Assembly: GCA_964561215.1 (NCBI GenBank)
Contig: CAZLOS010000005.1
Coordinates: 1-64,000, forward strand
Direction: 5' to 3'
Source: JAJFUV01 sp964561215
GTDB lineage: Bacteria; Acidobacteriota; Terriglobia; Bryobacterales; Bryobacteraceae
Length of the DNA stretch: 64,000 nt
Of the stretch, positions 34,220-42,515 are shown in pieces. Positions within the stretch are counted from its first letter, which is position 1. Each line of letters opens with the position of its first letter. The notes under the pieces were generated by a model. It had not been told where the DNA came from and did not search any database. It saw only the letters and a program-made list of their open reading frames with translations. The translations under genes were made by a program, and so were the position numbers.

Positions 34220-34531
34220 ATGGCTCACGTTCTTCAAAGTTGGCGTTTCTGTGGTTTTGTTTGCACGCTGTTTGTGCTCGGATTCATGGTGGCGCTCATG
34301 CCCGCTGGCACACTCAGCCACGGGCCGGTGTTCCCTCCCAACCCGTGGGACACAGTTGCGCATGGTCCGGTGTTCCCTCCCAACCCGTGGGACACAGTTG
34401 CGCATGGTCCGGTGTTCCCTCCCAACCCGTGGGACACAGTTGCTCATGGCCCGGTGTTCCCTCCCAACCCGTGGGACACAGTTGCTCATGGTCCGGTGTT
34501 CCCTCCCAACCCCTGGGATCAAAGATCGTAG
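34220..34531 (+). CDS. Small exported protein made of five 14-residue repeats (HGPVFPPNPWDTVA)
   Basis: 103 residues. Residues ~10-32 are a signal peptide or single membrane helix (FCGFVCTLFVLGFMVALMPAG). From H34 to the end the protein is four identical copies of HGPVFPPNPWDTVA plus a fifth shortened copy ending PWDQRS. There is nothing else in the mature chain. The conserved G, PP, N-P-W-D core in tandem is what multi-core ribosomal peptide precursors look like, but repeat-type secreted peptides of unknown role are equally possible. Start ATG has AGGCGG upstream. Neighbours are an ExeA ATPase and a multi-helix membrane protein. I do not recognise a family. Confidence 0.7.
   Translation: MAHVLQSWRFCGFVCTLFVLGFMVALMPAGTLSHGPVFPPNPWDTVAHGPVFPPNPWDTVAHGPVFPPNPWDTVAHGPVFPPNPWDTVAHGPVFPPNPWDQRS
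34319..34522 (+). repeat. 42-bp tandem repeat array coding the 14-residue repeats
   Basis: Units start at 34319, 34361, 34403, 34445 and 34487 (the last cut short). Units differ by only a few synonymous bases (CAC/CAT, GGG/GGT/GGC, GCG/GCT), so the array is young or kept uniform by recombination; copy number probably varies between strains. There are no unique spacers, so it is not a CRISPR array. Confidence 0.9.
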
Positions 34532-34593
34532 GTCCCCCCTCTTGCAGGCACCGGTTTCGGTCGATTGATTGATGAGATTGGTATCGGTGTCTG

Positions 34594-35286
34594 ATGAATG
34601 TACTGCAGTGGATGTTTATTGTTGCCGGGGCAGTTGTTCAGCTGCTGCTCATAGCAGTTCTTGTGCGCGGTAGCTACCGGACCTTCCCCTTCCTTTTCGC
34701 TTATGCGGTGGCCGCGTTCTTGGCCACCGCAGTCGAAGTGGCGGCGATTCTGGATCTCATGTGGTGGTCCACGTACACGTACAAGTACTACTGGATCAAC
34801 GACCTCATTCTCCAGTCCCTGATCATGCTTCTGGTGCTTTCCCTCGTTTATCAAAGCATGCAGGACAATCCCAAACGCCCTTCTACGATCCGCCTCCTGG
34901 TCCTGGGCGTCGTCATCGTGGCGGCAGCTTCGCTCGCGTTCTACTGGAGCAAACCCTTGAACGAGCGAATGACCGACGTAGCCCGCAACCTCAGCTTTAG
35001 CGCTGTACTGCTGAACCTGGTGCTCTGGATGAGCCTCATAAGGCGCAGGCTACCGGACCCCCGGTTGCTGGTCATCAGCGGCGCCTTGGGCATCCAAATG
35101 GCCGGACAGGCCATCGGGCACTCATTGCGCCAACTAGCGGCGCCCAGGCGGAGCGTTCTGCTGGTGACGGCCGGCAACGTTATGATCGCCGCGTCGCACG
35201 TCATGTGCATGTACCTCTGTTGGCAAACCTTGCGGCAGCACGAGATCGCCGGCTCGCGAGCGCGGCGCACGCCTACGGAAGCCTGA
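34594..35286 (+). CDS. Multi-helix membrane protein of unknown function
   Basis: 230 residues with about seven hydrophobic helices (e.g. 'FIVAGAVVQLLLIAVLV', 'LLVLGVVIVAAASLAFYW', 'LVISGALGIQMAGQAIG') and a short charged C-terminal tail. An aromatic patch WWSTYTYKYYW lies in an early loop. The length and helix count resemble the membrane part of seven-helix sensors, but no output domain is attached. It begins 62 bases after the repeat-peptide gene on the same strand. No family was recognised. Confidence 0.65.
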   Translation: MNVLQWMFIVAGAVVQLLLIAVLVRGSYRTFPFLFAYAVAAFLATAVEVAAILDLMWWSTYTYKYYWINDLILQSLIMLLVLSLVYQSMQDNPKRPSTIRLLVLGVVIVAAASLAFYWSKPLNERMTDVARNLSFSAVLLNLVLWMSLIRRRLPDPRLLVISGALGIQMAGQAIGHSLRQLAAPRRSVLLVTAGNVMIAASHVMCMYLCWQTLRQHEIAGSRARRTPTEA

Positions 35287-35399
35287 GCGAGATCCCCGCA
35301 TCGCTTTGACCCCCAATGTCGTGAAGAGTAAACTGGTTCTGATTCCCAATCCACCTCGCGGCAAGTGACCGTTCGGGTGAGACTTAAAGGACGATAGCA

Positions 35400-36749
35400 A
35401 TGCAAGATTCCCTTAACCGCAGAAATTTCCTGACCAGCGCCAGTGGTGCCGGCGCTGCTCTCGGTCTCGCCGGTCCGGCGATGGCCGGCCAACAACGCAA
35501 GCTCGTGGCGAAACCCGCCGGACGCGTGATTGGAGCCAACGACATAATCAACGTGGGCGTGATTGGATGCGGCGGCCGCGGCACCTATGTAGGCCGCACC
35601 TTCGCCAAAGTGGGTCAGGGCGAGAACAAGTGCAAGATCGTGGCCGTGTGCGATCTCTACGAGAAGCGCAAGAGGCTGAACGCGGAGTTCCACCAGTGCG
35701 ACGGGTACCTGGATTTTCACGAGGTCATCAACCGCAAGGATGTGGACGCCGTCATCGTGGCCACCCCGGACCACTGGCACGCGCCGATCGCCATCGCGGC
35801 CATGCTCAACGGCAAGGACGTCTACCTGGAAAAGCCCATGTGCCACACGGTCGCCCAGGCCAAGCAACTGATCGACACGGTCAAGGCTACCAAGCGCGTG
35901 CTGCAGGTAGGTTCGCAGACGACCTCCGCCGACATTTGGCATAAGGCCAAGGACGTGATCGCGAGCGGCGCCATCGGCGACATGATCATGAGCCAGGGTT
36001 CATACCACCGCAACTCGAAGGAAGGCGAGTGGAACTGGCCCATCGATCCCGACGCCGGTCCGAACAAGAAGGGCGACAATTACATCGACTGGAAGACTTA
36101 CCTCGGCCCGGCGCCCCAGCGGGCGTGGAATCCCGAGCGATTCTTCCGTTTCCGCAAGTTCTGGGATTACTCGGGCGGCATCGCCACGGACCTGTTCTTC
36201 CACGTGGCCGCGCCCCTGAACATCTGCTGGCCCTCGCCGCAATTCCCGTACAAAGTAATGGCCGGCGGCGGTATTTACGTATTCAAGGATCGTGAAGTGC
36301 CGGACACTTTCCACCTGATCGCGGAATACGCCAAGGGCCACTCCGTGGTGCTGAGCAGCTCCATGGCGAATTCGCAGCACATCCCGGGCCTGATCCGCGG
36401 GCACCTGGGCACCATCATCATGGTGGAGCACGGCCAGTTCGAGGGGAACGCCACTTACATCACGCTGAAGCCGGAGAAGCGCGTGATGACGCCGGAGTAC
36501 GAAGGCAAGTACGGCAAGGACGACCAGCAGATCCCGCTGGAGACCAAAGACGCGATGATCACGCACGTCGAGAATTTCCTGAGCTGCGTGCGCACCCGCC
36601 AGAAGCCCACGCTCGACGTGGAAACCGCGGCGCGCGCCCAAGTGCTCATCAGCATGGCCGTGCAGAGCTATCGTCAGGGCCGTGTGCTGTATTTCGACGA
36701 GAAGACGTTCCAGGTACTTCCCACCCCGCCCATCAGGGCGAAGGCGTAG
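35400..36749 (+). CDS. Tat-exported Gfo/Idh/MocA-family oxidoreductase
   Basis: 449 residues. Tat signal (NRRNFLTSASGAGAALGLAGPAMA), then a Rossmann fold with 'INVGVIGCGGRGTYVGRTF', the nucleotide-binding loop, and the family's EKP motif in 'GKDVYLEKPMCHTV'. The C-terminal half is the beta-sheet substrate domain ('YIDWKTYLGPAPQRAWNPERFFRFRKFWDYSGG'). Such exported members act on sugar or glycoside derivatives with a bound nicotinamide cofactor. AAAGGA nine bases upstream supports the ATG at 35400. A very strong inverted repeat follows the gene. Confidence 0.92.
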   Translation: MQDSLNRRNFLTSASGAGAALGLAGPAMAGQQRKLVAKPAGRVIGANDIINVGVIGCGGRGTYVGRTFAKVGQGENKCKIVAVCDLYEKRKRLNAEFHQCDGYLDFHEVINRKDVDAVIVATPDHWHAPIAIAAMLNGKDVYLEKPMCHTVAQAKQLIDTVKATKRVLQVGSQTTSADIWHKAKDVIASGAIGDMIMSQGSYHRNSKEGEWNWPIDPDAGPNKKGDNYIDWKTYLGPAPQRAWNPERFFRFRKFWDYSGGIATDLFFHVAAPLNICWPSPQFPYKVMAGGGIYVFKDREVPDTFHLIAEYAKGHSVVLSSSMANSQHIPGLIRGHLGTIIMVEHGQFEGNATYITLKPEKRVMTPEYEGKYGKDDQQIPLETKDAMITHVENFLSCVRTRQKPTLDVETAARAQVLISMAVQSYRQGRVLYFDEKTFQVLPTPPIRAKA

Positions 36750-36757
36750 ACAGTTCC

Positions 36758-36805
36758 ATGGGGGCTCCCTCCACCGCTGCAAACCGCGGTGGAGGGAGCC
36801 CCCAT
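36758..36805. terminator. Bidirectional hairpin with perfect 20-bp arms
   Basis: Arms at 36758-36777 and 36786-36805 are exact reverse complements around an 8-base loop (TGCAAACC). It lies between the convergent ends of the oxidoreductase gene and the broken propeller gene, so it probably stops transcription from both sides, despite lacking a T-run. Confidence 0.75.
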
Positions 36806-36811
36806 CCGCCC

Positions 36812-38059
36812 TCAGCGGTATACCGCGACGGTGCCGGTGAAGACCGTGTGAGTGATGTAGCCTAAGTCCAACCCTTTCGATGAGAACTTGAGACCATCGC
36901 CAAGAAGCGGTGCCCTTCCCGCGGCCACCATCCCCGATGTTGCATCGTCCGCATTGCTGGCCGGGAGGGCGGAAAGAACGGCTGAAGGCACGGTAAACTG
37001 TCCTGCGCTGATCTTTTCCGTGCATACGAAGGCGACAGCTATTTGTATCTTGTCCGTCATGCCAGGCAGGATGACGGCCCCGGCGAGCACAGCGTATTCG
37101 CTGGCAGGATCTCCGCCGGTCCATGTGAAGGTCAAATCCGCCGACCGGTCGATGCCGGCGGTCGAAATGGCATCCAGATTCGTCCATGTGAGCGCCGCCG
37201 TGGAGGCTGGGACGGTCAGCGCGGCATTGATGGGGCCCACTTCAAAGTTCCCCGCGGCGCTGCTCACGGTGATCGTCCCGGGCTCGAGATAGGGTGGCGG
37301 CAGCGGTTGGTCGCTGATACCCGGAGGCGCGGAAGCCCCGAGCGTCTTGTGTACATCGTAGCAGCCCGTCCCCGAACGGACAAGCTGTCCCGTTCCTTTC
37401 GGACCGTTCACATTCAGGACGGAACCCGCGTTCAGGAAATTCGCGCGCGGTGGAACCAGGCTGGAACCGGTGCCGCGGAACGTGTAAACCGAGCAACCTC
37501 CGAACGACGTCCCTCTGCCCGTGAGCATATCCAGGCCTTGATCCGCCGGACCCGTGTAAGTGTTCCAACGAAAGAGCGAGGCCCAAGCCGTGTCGGCCAG
37601 GCCGGCACCCGAGCCCAGGCCAGGGATGTTCGCGCTGACGTTCATGCGCATGAGCTGAATGAACCCGACGTTCAGCGTGCCGGCCGATTGTAGTTGAGCC
37701 CATTCGGTGCTGGAAACGCTGTGGGCGCCGGAGCAGATCTTGCCGTCGGCGGTTACCGCGAGAGTCGCGAAATTACTCGCGACGCCGACCGTCACGCTAA
37801 TCGATGTGCCGCCAAGCTGCGTAGGAAGCGGGAACGCCGACGCCTGCACCAAGTTCGCGGGACCGAGGTTCTGGCCGAAGGCAACGAACATCGAGCCGCG
37901 GGCAACGCCGTAATTGAGCAACCCGGGCAGCGCATAACCGGCAGCGTTCAGTACCGATTCAGCCACAACCGGCGGCGGAATCGCCGGAGAAACCTGAACG
38001 GCCGCCAGCCGCTGTGGTTGCGAACCCGCCTTGAACGGCGAACCGGAAACCAGGCTCAA
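36812..38059 (-). pseudogene. Broken propeller/TIGR03437-type gene, fragment 3 (C-terminal)
   Basis: The third and last piece of a gene that runs from ~38925 to 36812 in three reading frames. The fragment starts with the end of a propeller blade ('LSLVSGSPFKAGSQPQRLA') and continues into a partial Solibacter-type module ('VLNAAGYALPGLLNYGVARGSMFVAFGQNLGPANL', 'GGTSISVTVG') and a long beta-rich tail. Just upstream, at about 38060-38085, a 1-2 base change shifts the frame: 'NSVSS' then stop in one frame, 'AINSGTGALSLVSG' in the next. Confidence 0.75.
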
Positions 38060-38084
38060 CGCTCCAGTGCCGGAGTTGATGGCG

Positions 38085-38408
38085 TCAAGACGAGACGCTG
38101 TTGTGCAGCAGATTCGCCACGTACAGGCACTTGCCCGCAGGATCTACCACAATGCCATAGGGAGCCCGCGGCGAAGCGAAGGGAGATCCCGCAACCGCGG
38201 TAAGGGCTCCGGTGGAGCTATTGATCGCGTAAGCCGAGATTGTGCTGTCGTCTCCGTTCGCCACATAGAGGAACTTGCCCGTCAGATCGGCGGCGGCCGT
38301 GGTGGGCCCGGCCCCCGCCGCAAACGGCGATCCGGGAACAGTGGTCAGCACACCGGACGTTGCGTCGATGCTGTAAGCGGAAACGCTGTTGCCGTACTGA
38401 TTCGTCAC
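38085..38408 (-). pseudogene. Broken propeller gene, fragment 2 (middle blades)
   Basis: Middle piece in a different frame: two blades of a YncE/lactonase-type propeller ('TNQYGNSVSAYSIDATSGVLTTVPGSPFAAGAGP', 'GKFLYVANGDDSTISAYAINSSTGALTAVAGSPFASPRAP', 'GKCLYVANLLHNSVSS'). The blade pattern continues directly from fragment 1 and into fragment 3, showing that the three were one protein. Confidence 0.75.
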
Positions 38409-38418
38409 GTACAGGAAC

Positions 38419-38925
38419 TTACCCGCCGGCTCGACGGTCAGCCGCGAAGGGACTGCCGGCCACGGCCGTCAGGACCCCGGTGGCTGTGTTGATAGAGAAA
38501 GCCCAGATATTGCCATCACCCCGGCACGCAACGTACAGGTACTGGCCGGAGGGATCCACAATTGCCCCGATCGGCCCGGGCACGCCAGTGGATTCACCGG
38601 AAAGCTGCTCCAGTCGACCGGTGCCGGAGTCAATACGGAAGCCCGTCACATTGGTGCTATTGTAGCTATTGCCGCCGGGCACGACAGCCACGGCCGTGGG
38701 ATTGCCGGGCACCGGGACTCCGGACAGCACTTCGGTGAGGATTCCCGCGCCGGGATTGACGACGTACACGGAGACGGCGGCGGCGTAGTTGTTGGGGACG
38801 TAGACAATCTGTCGGCATACGGGGCTGGTTGCGCCGACGATTGTAAGCAGCAAGACGAACCGGAGAGTACCGGCTGCGCTGAAGCTTCTTACAACCAGAG
38901 AAAAGACGTGAGTCGTACTGACCAT
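38419..38925 (-). pseudogene. Broken propeller gene, fragment 1 (signal peptide and first blades)
   Basis: N-terminal piece from ATG 38925 (signal sequence 'LRFVLLLTIVGATSPVCRQ'), then blades 'IVYVPNNYAAAVSVYVVNPGAGILTEV', 'GPIGAIVDPSGQYLYVACRGDGNIWAFSINTATGVLTAVAGSPFAA'. It runs into a stop at 38419-38421, while the expected continuation 'LTVEPAGKFLYVTNQ' is present in another frame a few bases on, implying a small deletion. Intact homologues are secreted beta-propeller proteins related to 6-phosphogluconolactonase. Confidence 0.75.
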
Positions 38926-39227
38926 CTCCTGATCTCCATTCTGTTGGGGCGCGCGGGTGAGGGCGGGGATGCATCCCCATGGGAAGGATCGGGTTCTCCC
39001 CTCTGGATGGAGAACCCACTCTGTGCGCCGGCATTGGAACTGCCCTCCGCCGTTGAATACCCGATGGTTGCCTGGGTGAGGGACCCAGACTAAGCGGCAC
39101 ACATATGGAGTTGGCGATTGCAGCTACTGGCTGCGATCACACAGCCTTCCAACCTTGTCCGACAATACCGCCGATTGGCAGCTATCGCACGGGGCACGAA
39201 ACAGCTCACGCGCCTCGTACGCATCCG

Positions 39228-41015
39228 TCAGGATTTGTGGCCCGTGACCTTGATTCCCAGTTCGCGGAGCTGCCGTTCGGGCACTTCCGCGGGCGCCTCG
39301 CACATAAGGTCGGTGCCGCGCGCCGTCTTGGGGAATGCAATCACGTCGCGGATCGAGTTCTCGCCGGCCAGGATCATCACTAGCCGGTCGAGGCCGAGCG
39401 CGATGCCGCCGTGCGGCGGCGCCCCGTACTTGAGCCCTTCCAGCAGGAAGCCGAACCTGTGCTGCGCTTCCTCTTCGCTGAAACCGAGCGCGGCGAACAC
39501 TTGGGACTGCACATCGGTGCGATGAATACGGATGGAGCCGGAACCCAGCTCCGTGCCATTGAGCACGAGGTCGTAGCTCTTGGCGCGGCAGCTAGCCGGG
39601 TCGGTGGTCAGCTTCTCCAGGTCTTCATCGTAGACAGAGGTGAATGGATGGTGGGCGGCGGTCCAGCGGTTCTCCTCCTCGCTCCATTCGAACATGGGGA
39701 AGTCCACCACCCAAACGAAGCGGAAATCCTCGGGATTGAGGAGCTGATGACGGTCGTTGTACTTCTGCCCGGCGAACAGGCGCAATTGCCCGCAAGCCTT
39801 GAAAACGGCTTCTTCCGGACGATGCGCGTCGGGCTCTCCAGCCCAGCCGGCTACCAGCAGCAGATCGTCTTCGGCAACGCCGGCCCGTTCGCGGACCGCG
39901 CGCATGGGCTCGGGGAAATCGCGCGTCAAACGCTTGACGTCGTCGTAGACGCGCAAGCCGCGTTCGGTTCCGTACGCCTTCAATTCGTCGCGCTGGCTGC
40001 GCGTGAGCGCCCCGGTCTTGGGGATCCGGATGGCCACCAGGGGCAGACCCTTGGGCGTCAACATGCCTTCGGGGAACAGGTCTTCGACCGGGTGGAACGG
40101 CGGCAGGCGCAGATCCGGCTTGTCGATGCCGTAAGACCGCATGGCCTCGGCGTACGTCATGCGCGGGAACGGGATGGAGACCTCGTGGCCGGCCACCGTG
40201 CAAATGCGCTGTACAAGCGGCTCGATGACTTCGAGAACGCGCTCCTGCTGGGGGAACGACATTTCGATGTCGATTTGGGTAAACTCGGGCTGCCGGTCGG
40301 CGCGCAGGTCTTCATCGCGGAAGCAGCGCACAATCTGGAAGTACTTGTCGAAACCGCTCACCATCAGGAGTTGCTTGAACAACTGGGGCGATTGGGGAAG
40401 CGCATAGAAAGCGCCTCGCTGCGCGCGGCTCGGAATGAGGAAGTCGCGCGCGCCTTCGGGCGTCGACCGCGTCATGAATGGAGTCTCGATCTCGAGGAAT
40501 CCCTGCGAGTTCAGGAATTCGCGCGCGGCGAAGGCCACCCGCGAGCGCAGCACGATATTGCGCTGCATGCGCGGCCGGCGCAGGTCGACGAAGCGATACT
40601 TCAGGCGCGTGTCTTCGCTGACGTCCACGCTGTCTTCCATGGGGAAGGGTGGCGTCAGGGCCTCGTTGAGAATCCACAGCGATTCGGCCACCACTTCGAT
40701 TTCGCCAGTTGGGAGGGAACCATTGATCGTGTCGGCGCTGCGCAGCGCCACACGGCCTTCCACCGCCATGACGTACTCCGAGCGCAGGCTCTCGGCCTTG
40801 CCGTGCACGGCGGCGTCGAGGTCTTCGTGGAAAACCACCTGCGTGATGCCTTCGCGGTCCCGCAGATGGATGAAGATGACGCCTCCCAAATCGTGGCGGC
40901 GGTGCACCCAACCCATCAGCAGCACGTGTGCGCCCGCATCCGCCGGCCTCAACTGGCCGCAAGTGTGCGTGCGCCGTAGATCGCCCAAAAAATCCAAACT
41001 GACGCTTTCCGGCAT
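39228..41015 (-). CDS. aspS: Aspartyl-tRNA synthetase
   Basis: 595 residues, bacterial type. N-terminal OB-fold anticodon domain ('LLMGWVHRRHDLGGVIFIHLRDREG'), class II motif 2 'YFQIVRCFRDEDLRADRQPEFTQIDIEMSF', the bacterial GAD insertion (~300-420) and motif 3 'GGIALGLDRLVMILAG'. Attaches aspartate to tRNA-Asp; whether it also charges tRNA-Asn depends on absent amidotransferase context. Lies ten bases downstream of hisS on the same strand, a common pairing. Confidence 0.97.
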   Translation of the reverse strand: MPESVSLDFLGDLRRTHTCGQLRPADAGAHVLLMGWVHRRHDLGGVIFIHLRDREGITQVVFHEDLDAAVHGKAESLRSEYVMAVEGRVALRSADTINGSLPTGEIEVVAESLWILNEALTPPFPMEDSVDVSEDTRLKYRFVDLRRPRMQRNIVLRSRVAFAAREFLNSQGFLEIETPFMTRSTPEGARDFLIPSRAQRGAFYALPQSPQLFKQLLMVSGFDKYFQIVRCFRDEDLRADRQPEFTQIDIEMSFPQQERVLEVIEPLVQRICTVAGHEVSIPFPRMTYAEAMRSYGIDKPDLRLPPFHPVEDLFPEGMLTPKGLPLVAIRIPKTGALTRSQRDELKAYGTERGLRVYDDVKRLTRDFPEPMRAVRERAGVAEDDLLLVAGWAGEPDAHRPEEAVFKACGQLRLFAGQKYNDRHQLLNPEDFRFVWVVDFPMFEWSEEENRWTAAHHPFTSVYDEDLEKLTTDPASCRAKSYDLVLNGTELGSGSIRIHRTDVQSQVFAALGFSEEEAQHRFGFLLEGLKYGAPPHGGIALGLDRLVMILAGENSIRDVIAFPKTARGTDLMCEAPAEVPERQLRELGIKVTGHKS

Positions 41016-41025
41016 ATGATTTTTG

Positions 41026-42276
41026 CTACTTAAGCTTCTCGTATAATTCCGCGGCGCCCACAGTCTCCTGCGCGCCCGTTTCCATGTTCTTCAGGGAATA
41101 CGCACCGGCGGCGATTTCGTCGTCGCCGATGATCAGCACCCAACGCGCCTTCAGCTTGTTGGCCGTCTCCATGGCTCGCTTCAGGCGGGCGTCGACGCCG
41201 GTTTCGACCGTGACGCCGCGGCGGCGAAGATCGCGCGCCAGCACGCCCGCGTGGCGGAAGGCAGCTTCGCCCAAGGGTGCCACGAACAAATCCAGTTGCG
41301 GCGCGTTGTCGCCAGGCCGCGCCTCCTCGGCGCTCATCACCAGACGGTCCTCGCCGATAGAAAAACCGATGCCGGGCGAGTGCACCTTCGAGCCGAGCGA
41401 TTCCGCCAACCCGTCGTACCGGCCGCCTCCCAAAACGGAATTCTGCGCGCCGAGCGCGCCGTGCACGATCTCGAAGGTCGTGCGCGTGTAGTAATCCAGG
41501 CCCCGCACCAGGCGAGGCTTCAATTCAAATCCGATGCCACGATCAGCGAGATACGTTTTCACCCGGTCGAAGTGGTCGCGGCACTCTTCGCAGAGACAAT
41601 CCAGAATCGAGGGCAGTGCGTCGATGATGGGCTGGTCCTCGGGGATCTTGCAATCCAACACGCGCAGGGGGTTCGTGTCCACCCGGCGGCGGCAATCCTC
41701 GCACATGCGCGGGGCATCGGCGGCGAGCGCCTCCCTCAACCTGGCGACGTACTTTGGACGGCAGACCGGGCAGCCCACCGAGTTGATGAGCAGTTGGAAG
41801 CCGTCCAGCCCAACGCCGGACAGGATCTCGACGATCATCTCGATCACTTCGGCGTCCACGGCGGGCGATTCCGATCCGATGGCTTCCGCCCCGATCTGGA
41901 AGAACTGCCGGTAGCGCCCCTTCTGGGGACGCTCACGCCGGAACATGGGCCCGATGTAGTAGAGCTTCTGAAGGCCGGGAAGCTGATCCAGGCGATGTTC
42001 GATGTAGGAACGGATCACCGACGCGGTGGCTTCGGGACGGAGCGTGAGCGAACTGCCGTCGCGATCCTCAAACGTGTACATCTCCTTGGAGACGATGTCG
42101 GTCTCCGTTCCCACGCCGCGGGCGAACAACCCGGTTTCCTCGAAAATGGGAGTGCGGATCTCCTGGTAGTTGTACGAGCGGAACACGCGCCGCGCCACTT
42201 CTTCCACGTGATTCCACACGGCGCTCGCAGGTGGAAGGATGTCGCGGGTTCCTTTGACGGCTCGAATCGATTTCAC
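41026..42276 (-). CDS. hisS: Histidyl-tRNA synthetase
   Basis: 416 residues. Class II synthetase with 'VKGTRDILPP' at the start, motif 2 'YYIGPMFRRERPQKGRYRQFFQIGAEAIG', the histidine motif 'LVRGLDYYTRTTFEI' and motif 3 'SPGIGFSIGEDRLVM', then a C-terminal anticodon domain. A CPVC..C..C cysteine set in the insertion ('VGCPVCRPKYV', 'CEDCRR', 'CLCEEC') suggests a bound zinc. First gene of the hisS-aspS pair; the 239-base gap upstream (42277-42515) shows no recognisable feature. Confidence 0.97.
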   Translation of the reverse strand: MKSIRAVKGTRDILPPASAVWNHVEEVARRVFRSYNYQEIRTPIFEETGLFARGVGTETDIVSKEMYTFEDRDGSSLTLRPEATASVIRSYIEHRLDQLPGLQKLYYIGPMFRRERPQKGRYRQFFQIGAEAIGSESPAVDAEVIEMIVEILSGVGLDGFQLLINSVGCPVCRPKYVARLREALAADAPRMCEDCRRRVDTNPLRVLDCKIPEDQPIIDALPSILDCLCEECRDHFDRVKTYLADRGIGFELKPRLVRGLDYYTRTTFEIVHGALGAQNSVLGGGRYDGLAESLGSKVHSPGIGFSIGEDRLVMSAEEARPGDNAPQLDLFVAPLGEAAFRHAGVLARDLRRRGVTVETGVDARLKRAMETANKLKARWVLIIGDDEIAAGAYSLKNMETGAQETVGAAELYEKLK

Positions 42277-42515
42277 TCTTCTTCCTTGTAATTCCGCCGG
42301 TAGCCCACCTACCGCAACGGAGTCTGGCGGAAGCGTTCGCGTTCGGCCGGCATCACAGCGCGCCGTTCACCTGGACGCTGGGATCGATGCATGCACTTGC
42401 AGCTATGCGAGGCGCTGCGCCGCGATAGCTACGGGCCATGATTTCCGGCTGAAATCACTATGGTAACATGCCGGGCCGGCCGGTTAGTCCGAACACACAG
42501 TGGTGAACGCCGCGA

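Noticed and set aside
34319..34522. Five regularly spaced ~42-bp repeats as a CRISPR array
   Set aside because: The units follow each other without unique spacers and stay in frame as a protein repeat.
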